Assembly: GCF_042453785.1 (NCBI RefSeq) | Contig: NC_091674.1 | Location: 23,638,001-23,702,000, forward strand | Origin: Malus domestica | Taxonomy: Eukaryota > Streptophyta > Magnoliopsida > Rosales > Rosaceae | Length of the DNA: 64,000 nt | Direction of reading: 5' to 3' | Shown: one piece after another, positions 51,781 through 62,693 of the stretch | How the letters are laid out: the number at the start of each line of letters is the position of its first letter | How positions within the stretch are numbered: position 1 is the stretch's first letter | Notes under the pieces: generated by a model | Seen by the model: only the letters and a program-made list of their open reading frames with translations | What the model was told of the DNA's origin: nothing | The model's database searches: none | Translations under genes and position numbers: made by a program

Positions 51781-52650
51781 CTAGAATTAAAAACTTTGCT
51801 CTGGTTAGCAGAAAAACGGCAGCTGCCGGCAGAGATATAATCTTTTAAGTATATAATGCTACCCACCCTAAGATGCTGGAAAGCATACTGACATCAAGGA
51901 TTAACTGGATATAAGGTTTTCTTTGTTTAGTTTAGAGTTATATTCTAATGCTTTGCTGACTTTGTCTCTACTCCTATTGACCAAGTATGTTAAAATGTGG
52001 AACTTGGGTAAATTTTATTTCAGCGCCGTTGTTCTTTCGATGAATCACTCGAGTACAAGCTCCTTGGGGTTCATTGTGGGTAGCTATTTAGTTCCTGCTT
52101 CTTTGTAACTTCGGATCCTTTTTAATTTCTCTGGTTTGATCAACTTCTCAACCGGTGTCTATTTGCTCTCTCGTCTTCTGTCCTAACGACTCTCATCTCC
52201 ATTGAAGACGAGGTTCTGTGTTCGATTCTCTCTTAGCATTGCTATTTTTTGTTCGATTCTCTCTTAGCATTGCTTTATCAAAAAACGAAGAGAACTTTCA
52301 ATTTCTGGTTACACCAACACTCATACCAAACTCAGACGTTTAAGCAAAGAAAAGAAAAGTAAGACCTCAATTTCTGGTACCTACATTATTTGGTTTTGAT
52401 ATTTAATAAATGCACAAATAAAATTAATAAAAAACTGGTATTGGATTGCTCATTATTTCGTGTGCGTGGGAAGAGAAATCCTATATATAAGTACAAATGC
52501 ACACAATACATATGCATTTTTCGCCATCACCGCTTCAAATTGAATATTTTACAATTCTTCTGCGATCGCACAAAGTACACGAAGCAAAAGAAAGAGCGTT
52601 ACAAAAAATACACAACGCGAAACAACGAAGTGCATTTTCGGAAAAAGTAA
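51781..52650. other. 3' UTR of the E2 gene and intergenic DNA
   Basis: About 300-350 bases after the stop are probably 3' UTR. A direct repeat TTCGATTCTCTCTTAGCATT occurs at 52221-52240 and again at 52252-52271. No gene is supported. Confidence 0.45.
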
Positions 52651-52788
52651 TTAGTAGCAATGGTAAACAGCCACTCTCCTTGAAGGAGGAGGTTGACACA
52701 CGATGAAGAAGGCCATTGCAAGCACCAACGCCAGCACCAGCCCCAGCAGCATGTTGTCGGAATCCAAGCAGCAGATGAAGCTTCCCAT
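52651..52788 (-). CDS. Small single-pass membrane protein, 45 aa, unrecognised
   Basis: On the minus strand an ATG (52786-52788) starts MGSFICCLDSDNMLLGLVLA and continues through one strong hydrophobic helix (about residues 13-32) to a short tail with PPPSRRVAVYHCY. The N-terminal Gly followed by Cys-Cys could be lipid-modified. Plant genomes hold many such tiny membrane proteins of unknown role. It is too short for certainty, but the combination of helix, Cys pair and basic Pro-rich tail looks like a real protein. Confidence 0.45.
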   Translation of the reverse strand: MGSFICCLDSDNMLLGLVLALVLAMAFFIVCQPPPSRRVAVYHCY

Positions 52789-52924
52789 ATTTCTCTGAAT
52801 CCTTCCCAAACTTTCTGTGTTTTCTTTCTTCTTCGGAACTCGAAGAAACAAAGTTAATCAGTTGAAGGGTTCAAGTGATGAGTTTTATGCCCCTTCATCC
52901 ACCAGGACCACCACATATCAAAGA

Positions 52925-53056
52925 ATGCAGCCAATCGAGAGTGGACACGCTTTGTTCAATAATGTTGTGATTCTTTTACTTCTTGTGGTTTTGGTTTGTC
53001 CTGCTTCTTTGTGGCTAGTAGTCCTCTGGATTCAGCAACATTATTTATGCTTCTAG
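52925..53056 (+). CDS. Small single-pass membrane protein, 43 aa, unrecognised
   Basis: MQPIESGHALFNNVVILLLL opens a 43-codon frame with one long hydrophobic helix (about residues 12-36) and the ending WIQQHYLCF. The same phase is open for 36 codons upstream without a better ATG. It is divergent from the 45-aa frame at 52651-52788, about 140 bases apart. Family unknown. Chance cannot be excluded. Confidence 0.35.
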   Translation: MQPIESGHALFNNVVILLLLVVLVCPASLWLVVLWIQQHYLCF

Positions 53057-53283
53057 TAAACTCTTTTCTCTTCATACCAACTAGTATTACAGTTTAGAAC
53101 GTATATATTTCTCCTAATCAGTAAGTGAGAGGTTTCAAATTCGACTCACATAGATAACGAGGACATATAATATCTCATTTGATTTTGATCCCTAGTTACA
53201 GATGATCTATTATGTTGCTTCACCCTCCGTTCATAGTAGAATATCGCCTCTTCCATGTAGTGCAATGACAAACATTTAATTTA

Positions 53284-53767
53284 GGGTAAACTACCATTTG
53301 ACCCATTGAACTATTACTCTAGTTGAACTTGACTCCTAAACTATTATTTTGGTAAATTAACTTCCTGAACTATTTGAAATAAGCCAATTGACCCCTTGTC
53401 GGTAGATTCCATCCACTATTTCATCAAATTCAAAGAAAAATTAGTCTTTCCTTAATTAATTCTTACTTGTCAACTATAACCAACAATGTAATTATGACAT
53501 GTGAAAACAAAATAATGTGTAATGACAATGTCAGATGGTCCGTTATGTAAACGCTTGGTTTTTTATGTTTTCTCATTATGCTATATATTTTTGAATTATT
53601 TTGTGTCCATGTGTCAAAATTTTATTGGTGGTTATAGCTAACAAGTAATAAATAATGATGAAATGACTAATTTTCCCTTGAATTTGACGAATTGATTCAG
53701 CAATCTAACGGCAAGGGGTAAATTGACTGATTTTAAATAGTTCAGGGGGTCAAACCGTAATTTACCC
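53284..53767. mobile_element. 484-bp MULE-type MITE with perfect 9-bp target duplication
   Basis: The element starts GGGTAAACTACCATTTGACC and ends in the near reverse complement (GGGTCAAACCGTAATTTACCC). The similarity extends over about 130 bases of each arm, with some gaps (GAACTATT, GGTAAATT, CAATTGACCCCTTG and counterparts). It is flanked by TTTAATTTA at 53275-53283 and 53768-53776, a perfect 9-base duplication as made by Mutator-like transposases. There is no coding frame. Confidence 0.92.
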
Positions 53768-53776
53768 TTTAATTTA

Positions 53777-55994
53777 TAAGAGTTAAACTTGAAATTTCAC
53801 ACATATAAAAAGAAATATCACCAAAATTGTAGCACATATTATGTTTGCTATTATGTCTGGCATACAAACAGAAAAGATGCAATCATACCAACTCACATGC
53901 ATCAAATTTCATCAAAACTCTGAAGTTAACTAAGTTTGGACGAAAGTAATACTAGGATGTGTAACTTTCCCTGAAGTCTTTATCTTGCATCCCCTTCTTT
54001 ATTCGACCAAAAAAAAAAAATCTCCGCAGGCCCATTTCACAAAATCAGAAGGTAAAGTCCAAAGCTTTGGGCTTCTTTGATTGGACTGCTTGTTAGAAGT
54101 TTCGGAAACGTCATGTACATACTGATCTGATGAAAAACTTTTCGCCTTTGTCTTATAGTTCAGTTGATGAAGAGTATTTAATCATGCGTTCGAGGTCCTC
54201 CTTTTCCCGCTATTATCGCTTGTATCAACATCCTTGACAACGTGGCCATTTCGACATTTTGTCTTCTCATTAAAGAAAATAATAATGTTATGATTTTGAC
54301 ATTAAGGTGTCTACTCTGAAAATGAAACAATCGTACAGAAAATACAACTGCTTGGGGTTAAATATTGAGTGATCGATTTATAGTTTAACAAGAATTGTTT
54401 TAGAAAAAATGTCCAATAAATATAAATAACGGTAAATGGTTAATCATATTTTAATCACTTAAGATTAAATGATAATCAATATAATATACAAATTGTGATT
54501 TATTAGTTAATTTTGATACACGTTTTAGGCCAACACAACACCCCTCAATCTCATCGATATTGCTTTTTAATGTAACGACTTATTTTAGGTTTGAGGTTTT
54601 TCCACAAAAGATCTCGGTGATATTAACTATGAACCTCACATGCATAAATTGTATTAGCTTTAGTATATCTATGATGTAACACTCTGTTCCGAGATAATTA
54701 AGATAAAAAGAACAAGAAGTTTGGTGAAAATATACTCATCACTACCTAACTCAAATATATTTACATTGCCATTCTACCTAACTCAAATGTGACTCATGCA
54801 GCAAAGGAAAATTACATCGAATGAGCAATGAATGCAATGACATGTTTGTTTGATGTTTCTAGAAAAACCTTGGCATGCTTGGCCCTTCCATTGCCATTTT
54901 ATTATGTCGTGAAAGTTTGAATCATCTAGTCAATGACATGTCAATTTTCTATTTAATCACCGGCACTATAAACTTGACCTTGAATGTGACTACCACTATA
55001 TAATTAGATATAAGATTTTGACTGTAAAAGCGGTGGCGAATCCAGTAATTATCTTCCAAGTAGCACAACGAAGTCTTACGTTACTTTGCTAAAGTTTTTT
55101 TTAGATATGTATCCACTTACATTTTTTACGATACTACTGGAATTGAGAAATTTCATATGCAAAAATTAACTCTTTAGCTATTGTCACATGTAAAGCACTT
55201 ATGCTCGCTCGTAAGAGAGAAGACTATTGCACCTAGAAATCTCCCGTCCTCCTCCTTCCCTCTTCATGCCCAAGGATAACACCACTACAACATTGCAAAG
55301 TTTCATGTATAGAAAAAATATGGGGTAGGTGTTAAAGAGTTTATAATTCAATTGATTAAAAATATTTAATCATGCATTTGAGATCCTCAATCTGATTTTT
55401 TTTCCTTTCAATATCACTTGTATAATAAGGGGAAAAAAAGAGAGATATTAAATCTATAATTGTATTAACTCAAATATAATAATTAACTTATTTGTTATTA
55501 AAATAAGTATTAAAATATCATTGAACAAAATTAAAAAATAAATATTAACTAGTGAGTACCCAAATAATATCATTTTTTCTTAAGCAGAAGGCTAACGAGA
55601 GTTTAACTTCGTGGGTTGAATATCACCCTTCACTTTACTAGTCACTAGTACGAGGACTAGTGGGTAGATATGCGATCAAATCAGCCACAAAGTAACAAAA
55701 ATTTGGTGCCTTGAATTGCAATTCTACTTAAATTCACATGCAAGCTTTGTTTCTTGTAATAAATGTGAGTATCCAACTTCTCTTACTCTTTTGAATAGGT
55801 TCGGTGGAGGTTGTTAGAATTCATTTCCATCTCATTTGCTGCGACTTATCAAACTATTAATTATTATTCATTCTTTCTCACGTTACTTTTGCACAAAATT
55901 ACCATCCTTTTTACCCTAGATCGAATAATTCAACCCTCCAAAACCAAAAGAATGAATCTTTGTAGTTAGAGTGGATCATTGTTTTTATTAGAGT
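53777..55994. other. AT-rich intergenic DNA with two SINE-like copies
   Basis: No gene is supported. Two related tRNA-like units lie at about 54152-54225 (ATAGTTCAGTTGATGAAGAG, then GCGTTCGAGGTCCTCC) and 55341-55426 (ATAATTCAATTGATTAAAAA, then GCATTTGAGATCCTC). They share TATTTAATCATGC between box A- and box B-like parts and a CGCTTGTAT / CACTTGTAT end. The second copy is more decayed. Confidence 0.55.
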
Positions 55995-57585
55995 TAATTT
56001 ATAGTCGTTGAATTGTTGGTGATGGAAGGTCAGTTTTCTTTTGGTTCGACAAATAATTGGATGGCTCGATTCTTAGCCCTTCATAATTTTCACTCATTTC
56101 ACTTACAGTTTTTTCTCGGGTTTCAAATGCTAATCAAGCTCAAAGGTTGTCTTTACAAGATTATTTTGTAGATTTATTTCCTTCTGTGGTGCACCAGATT
56201 CTTTGTTTATCTTTGCCTTTAAATGTAGAGGATGACAAACTGATCTAGGAGCATTCATCTATTGGGAAATTTTCCTTTTCTTCTGGTTATCATCTTATTT
56301 GGAAAAAAACATAGCGATTGTGCTTGGGCTAAGGTTATTTGGTGACATTTTATTTCGTCTTGACTATCTATTTTGGTTTGGCTGTTCTGCCTTGACTGTC
56401 TGTTTTGTCTTGGCGGCTTTTTCATGACAAACTTCCTATCGTTCATTACAAACTTCCTACCGAAGGTGTACCACACGACGTGTTATTTCTTTAGCATCAA
56501 TTTGTTGTTTATGTCATAATTCTAAGGACTTTACTGTTCATCCTTTCTTCGAGTGTCAAATTTCTAGCCAGCTTTGGAGGTGGTTAGCGTGTCAATTTGG
56601 TATTGTTTTGTCTTTTTCAGATTCTCTGGCTATTTTTCTGGGATGCCTACTTTCGTAAACTCTTTTCTCAACAGTTACACAATCTTTGGATTTTTACGGG
56701 TCTTTCTACTTCTTTTGCTATTTGGAAGACTCGAAATAAGTTTATTTTTTTAGGGTTGCCCAATCTATTTTCATCGTTTTTGCATTTCTTTCAATTATGG
56801 GATCATTCATAGTGGAAATTTTATTCCTAGTTGCTCTTAGAGTTCTAACGCTCATATCCTTTCTTCTCTAGGGATTCAGCCTATCCCTTGCAAGACACCA
56901 ACTATTCTTCATGTGCTTTGGTCTTTCCCTTAGTTTCATTGGAAAACTTAACATAGATGGTTTGTCTAAAGGAAATCGTGGTCATGCTGCTTATGGAGGA
57001 GTTTTCAAGGATTGCCATGGTCAGTTTCTTGGTGGTTTCTACCAAGGGATTAGTCATCGCAACTTTTTTTTTTGTGTGCAGAATTATCAGCAATTATTAT
57101 TGGTGTAGAGTTTGCATATTAGTGGATTGACATTGTCTTTAGTTGGAAAGTGACTTTTCTAGTGTTATTTTTGCTCTTCAATTAACTGATTTTGATCCTC
57201 ATTGGCCTCTTCGTACGTGATGATCTATTTGTTTGGACCCCATTTGGAAGATGACTTTCTATGTCTCTCACATATATCGTGAAGAAAATATTGTTGTAGA
57301 CAATTTTGCAACATGGGATTGTCTTCTCCAACTTTGGTATGACATGTTTCCCTTCTATTGGCGGTTCATGCTGCTTTTTTTTCAAACTATGTTGGCTTTT
57401 CTAGTTTTCGCTTCTCAAATTAATGTGCATCTCGGCATACATGTTTGTCTCACTTTTTTTTTCTTAACCTTGATGTTGCTTGATTTAATGTTTAAGTGTG
57501 AAACGTTCCGCTCCGCACATGAGAGACTGCATCCATTGTCCACAAAATATCAATCCGGCTCTCTTTTCACCAGTGGATTGTGAAT
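55995..57585 (+). pseudogene. Decayed LINE (non-LTR retrotransposon): end of RT, zf-RVT and RNase H-like domains
   Basis: Across several phases the plus strand shows the sequence downstream of a LINE RT. It begins with GDGRSVFFWFD at about 56020-56055. A zf-RVT-like stretch follows at about 56470-56590 (CCLCHNSKDFTVHPFFEC). Then LWIFTGLSTSFAIWKTRNKF (about 56680-56745) and an RNase H-like domain appear (LNIDGLSKGNRGHAAYGGVF at about 56950-57010, HIYREENIVVDNFATWD at about 57270-57320). Many stops and frameshifts show long decay. The RT core itself is absent, so the copy is truncated at the 5' end, as is usual for LINEs. Confidence 0.8.
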
Positions 57586-58569
57586 CTTCAATAATTATCC
57601 AAATTAATCATGATTAGTCTAATCAAGTCGTGCATCTACTTTTCTTTCAACTAGAAATCTACTTATTATTTTAATGGGAATCCTAGAAGACTGAGCCATG
57701 TGGTTCTTGTCCCACACATGGAGTCAATGTTATTTTCTTATATAACTTGGAACTAAAAATGTGTTGGACTTGACCCTGGTCCCCGGTACCGGAGAGCAAC
57801 TTTCATTGAATAATTTTACCGCGATTGTGTTAATTCAGTTAATGTAGAACAAAAATTACATACAATATTGTCAAAATTATTAAATCAAAATATCACGTAA
57901 CGATAAATCTGTTCTACATAAATATTTCTTCAAATCACTGATTTAAAAAAAAAACTTACATTGCACGAATATACAACTACGATAATATACCCATATATAT
58001 TTGCATCATTATCACGAGATGATGGTATAAGTTGGAAGTGCTTCCCCTGCCCCTAGAGCTTTGTCGAAAAGTCGCTTTTCTACATCTGGTTTGACTCTTG
58101 CGGTCCCAACTCCCAATTTTTACACTTCATGTGACACCAGCTTTTCTGTTTCTCCTTTTCCCCTCCGCCCGCGGTAAATCGTAAAAATCAACCAATTAGA
58201 TACCCCAGAACCAGTGGCATTTCCGTAATTAAACCGAAAATCCGTGGCTCAATATTTCTCACCAACTGACAAGTAAGACTCTCACTCTGATGACAGACAC
58301 TGAACTCCATCAGAGGCGCAACCGGATCACAGACGCCATCTCTCTCTCTCTCTCTCTCCCCGTTTGTCCGTACTCCCGTCGTTAAAACCGCCACCTCCCG
58401 CCGCGGTTTCCATTTCAGTTTCCCGGCACGACGTCGTATCGGTCGTCATCCATGTGACAGTCCAATACTATACAGTAATACAATACGCGAGCTTGAAGCT
58501 GTTGAAACGACGCCGGACTGCGATATCTTTGTCCCCAAATGAGTCGCCGGAGCTCCGAGAGCTGAGACG
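57586..58569. other. Intergenic DNA, promoter and 5' UTR of the kinase gene
   Basis: 57600-58050 is AT-rich with no feature. From about 58150 GC content rises. A CT microsatellite at about 58340-58358 and GC-rich sequence to the ATG at 58570 are probably the 5' UTR, which contains at least one short upstream ATG frame. Confidence 0.5.
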
Positions 58570-61500
58570 ATGGGGTGCGTTTTGGGCACGGAGGCATCGG
58601 CCGCCGGGAGTCAACGGAGTTCCGGTGAAGCTCGGCGCCGTCGCCGGAGCATCGAGGAGCCATCCGGCGCCACTGAGCGAGTCGAGGCCGTTAGGTCTGA
58701 TAGCAAAGAGGTGGTAGCGAGGCAGAGGGCGAACAGAGCGAATCACACTGGTGATTTCCCGGCGATCGAGCGGCGGAAGCCTTTCCCGGCGAAACAGGAA
58801 GGTTGGCCGTCGTGGCTGCTGGCCGTGGCCGGCGATGCGATCCAGGGCTGGACCCCTCGGCGCGCCAACACGTTCGAGAAGCTCGCTAAGGTGCTCAAAA
58901 TCGCAACTTTATCTGGTTTGAATTTAATTTCTATGAATTCATATATATTTTATAATTTAATTTATCTGAATTCTATTTATTTTTATTAATTTTTGTTTAG
59001 ATTGGGCAAGGGACTTATAGCAATGTGTATAAAGCAAGGGACTTGATTAGTGGTAAAATTGTGGCATTAAAGAAGGTTAGGTTTGATAATTTGGAGCCAG
59101 AGAGTGTGAAATTCATGGCCAGAGAGATCAATGTGCTCAGAAAACTTGACCATCCCAATGTGATTAAGCTTGAAGGGTTAGTCACTTCAAGAATGTCCTG
59201 CAGCCTCTACTTGGTTTTCGAGTACATGGAGCACGATCTCTCGGGCCTCGCCGCCAGCTCCGGGGTGAAATTCACTGAGCCTCAGGTACATTTTGGATTT
59301 CAATTCGATTAGTACGTGAAGTCGATGCTTTGTGTTGTTGATTTTGATTTGGGTTGGATTGTTGTTGGGTGTAGAATGTATATTTCTTTGTAATGTTGGT
59401 GGGTTGGGTGCTTTTGAGTTGGACTTTTGGTGTCTGCTTTTCTGGGTTGTTTTTATGTCTTTGGATTTTGTTGTCTACTTTCGTTCTTGAACTCGTGTGC
59501 CGTAGTTGTCCTTTTTTCTGTTAGCTTTTGATGTTAACCTGAGACCTTTCTAGGCTGGATTGGGTCCCATAGTTGCTAGTTTGGGATTCCAGATTTATGA
59601 TTTATGTGCATCCGGCATGTCATACGATGTTATGGTATCGTTTGGGGTACGTGAATTCGGGCAAATATTCAGTTGCTCACATCACTTTATTAAGTGCAGA
59701 TATAAAGGTGGAATTGGTTAGAAGCTCAGGGAAAGAAAGGGATGTCTTTTGTTCTTTTTTATTGTTTTGTGTACACGCGAAGAAAGAATTTGAATTTTAA
59801 ATTCCATTAAGTGCAGCTTAAGTTAACCCGAAAGTCCACCGAGATCAAAATTGCTCAAGTATTTGGTATAGATATTAGATTGGTTCAAACTCCTTTTTTC
59901 CTTTTTTTTAGAGGTATTTATGCCAAACTTTTGTTCACTAAAGATCAACTGTTTCAGTTATATAACAAACTATTTTCTAGCTTTAAAAAGATATTCGGGA
60001 TTAAAATGGGGAGTTACTTGAAAAAAATTGATGAATGGGCTTAAAATTGTATCTTACAGAAAGTAAGCTAGCATCTTTATTGGTAGGCTTGTAGCTGACT
60101 TCCTGCACCATTTGGATCTGATTTGTCTGGCTCTTCATTTCACATGCATGGAATTATGACATTGAGAGGCTGGTTTATTTCTCAAGATATTCGCTTGTCA
60201 GGTCAAGTGCTATATGAAACAACTGCTGTCTGGGCTTGAGCATTGCCACAACCATGGTGTCTTGCACCGGGATATCAAGGGTTCCAATCTGTTAATTGAC
60301 GACGAAGGAATTTTAAAAATAGCTGATTTTGGACTGGCTACTTTTTTTGATCCTGAGAAGAGGCAACCCTTGACTAGTCGAGTTGTCACTCTCTGGTACC
60401 GCCCTCCTGAACTTCTTCTTGGTGCCACTTTCTACGGAGTTGGAGTTGACCTTTGGAGCGCGGGCTGCATTTTGGCAGAGTTACTTTCCGGGAAGCCTAT
60501 TATGCCAGGACGGACAGAGGTATTATGGTTACTTTGTTTAATCTGTTGTTTTTCTCTTTAGGTTATCTGTTCTGTCCCTGTTAATCAATTATTCCTGATT
60601 GTTGAGTAATGAGTAATGATGTGTTGCTCCACTCTTTTTGAAACTATGTTGCATCTTCGTTTGGTACACTTATACTTGTAAGTCTACAAGTAAAATACAA
60701 TAGTTCTTGTGAGATGTTATTCTTGTCTCATGTAAATGGTTTGAACTTTGGTATCTTAAATCTTCTTGATTGATGTGTTGACATTTTCTATTCATTCATA
60801 TGACTTCAGTTTGACAAACACCTTTGAAACAAACACCTTTGAATTGTTTTCCTGTATAGGTTGAACAACTGCATAAGATATTTAAGTTATGTGGCTCCCC
60901 ATCTGAGGAATACTGGAAAAAATATAAATTGCCAAATGCAACACTTTTTAAGCCACAGCAGCCATACAAGCGTTGTGTAGCGGAAACATTCAAGGATTTC
61001 CCACCTTTTTCGCTACCATTAGTTGAATCTCTTCTGTCACTAGATGCTGATGGACGAGGCACTGCCACCGCTGCTCTAAATAGTGAAGTAAGTACCCTCT
61101 ATATAATTCCAGTTTTCTCTGAGGAAAATATAATTGTGAAGCTAAGTTTAATAATTTGAAAAGAAACATCATCTTGCATCAGAAGAAAAAGAAAAAGAAA
61201 ATAATCATCAGAGTGGTTAATTAGTTCAAGGACTCTGTGGCATTCAGTGTCTACTGAAGAAGTCTTCTTAAAAATTATGTTTCTTGCCAGAAGAAACATA
61301 TATCACCCTCTTGAAGTTAGCAAGTGCTTAATGCTGACTGCGTTCTTTATGATTAACTGACCTGCTGGCTGTGCCAGATTTTTATTGTGTCTAATTGCAT
61401 ATTTGGTGATCTGGGTACAGTTCTTTACTACCGAGCCTTTTGCTTGTGAGCCATCAAGTCTACCAAAATATCCGCCCGCCAAAGAAATGGATGTAAAGTT

Positions 61501-61735
61501 ACGAGATGAAGAAGCTAGAAGGTTACTCTTTTACTTTTCTTCATGCTTGCTGCTTTCTCATTTGAGCATATGATAACAGATGATATTTGTTGTCCTCAGG
61601 CAAAGAGGTCTCAGTGGGAAACCAAATGCTGCTGAAGGTCCCAGGAGAGTTAAAGCTCGTGATCGAGTTGGTCGGGCAATTCCAGCTCCAGAAGCTAATG
61701 CAGAGGCTCAAGGAAACTTAGATGTACGTGAAGCT

Positions 61736-61787
<52 letters not shown>

Positions 61788-62693
61788 CTTACCCCACTCC
61801 TTCAAAATAGAAATAACCTTAATATTTCTGGAATGTCATTTGGGCTTTTCATAATACTGAGTCGAACTGCATAGGCTTCCGCCCTTTCTTAGTTGCATCC
61901 AGGTCTTATATTCTGCGTGTCAAGGACTTCTGTTTTCCCTTTTCGGTGCAGTATACAGACATGAACCTGGAATTAAACTTCCCCTAGTTTTAGGGTTATG
62001 TTTTATGAATTTTAGGTTGAGCCTGACTTTTGACATTTCTCTGTTTGGCATGAGCTCAACTTGATTAATAGAATGTGGTGATGATATTTTTGACGATGCC
62101 AAATTTCTTGAACTATTAAGTAATGGGGTAGATCTGACAGTATTGGATCATTGCATCAGTTTACATTGGGCACCATCACCGTAATACAAACATATCAGCT
62201 AACAATTTTCCTCCCATTTTGATATTGCTATGCTTTGGTTGGGAAAGAGAGTAGTCACCACAAGGAAAATCAGTATGTGAACAGTGACAGTGGCAGTGTT
62301 GTGCCTTAATTTTGGGTAGTGCTTGTCTTAGCTAACTCTTATACTCTGATCTTTGCTGATTTCCAGAGGTGGAGAGTGATGACACAAGCAAATGCCAAGA
62401 GCAAGAGTGAGAAATTCCCACCCCCACATCAGGATGGAGCCGTCGGATACCCACAAGAAGCATCACATAAAGGACCGCTCTCATTTCTCACGACGGATGC
62501 TTCATTTGGATCAATGATTTTGAACACAAAGTCTTCATCATCTGTTAAAAGCGTGGGAGCAGGCGGGGGCCCTTCAAGGAGGAAGAAAACAAATAGAGAA
62601 GACCCCTTGATGGCTCCACCTCGGAAGTTCATCCAGGCGTTCAAGCCTTCCTCGATAGGGCTATCGATGAATTTATTGTTTAAGAGTAAATAA
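58570..62693 (+). CDS. CDK-like Ser/Thr protein kinase with N-myristoylation signal, 567 aa, seven exons
   Basis: Exons are 58570-58890, 59001-59285, 60202-60519, 60860-61087, 61421-61521, 61600-61723 and 62367-62693, all with GT/AG borders and in phase. The N-terminus MGCVLG is a myristoylation and acylation signal, followed by a basic linker. The kinase domain starts at residue 108: GQGTYSNVYKA (Gly loop), Lys131 in VALKKV, Glu149 in the PSTAIRE-like region (SVKFMAREI), HRDIKGSNLL with Asp226, ADFGLA with Asp244, and VVTLWYRPPELLLGA. RGTATAALNSEFF closes it near residue 385. The C-terminal tail has the family motif NAKSKSEKFPPPHQDG and ends with a Ser/Lys-rich stretch. This matches the plant CRK-type CDK-like kinases such as At1g54610, which have no proven cyclin partner. 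All catalytic residues are present. Confidence 0.95.
61735..61787. repeat. Compound (CT)n(CA)n microsatellite in kinase intron 6
   Basis: A run of CT followed by about 15 CA units begins about a dozen bases after the exon 6 donor. It should be length-variable between individuals. Confidence 0.95.

Noticed and set aside
58364..58746. Overlapping frames in the kinase 5' region
   Set aside because: They are other-phase readings of the GC-rich 5' UTR and first exon. The MGCVLG start with in-phase splicing to the kinase domain is far better supported.
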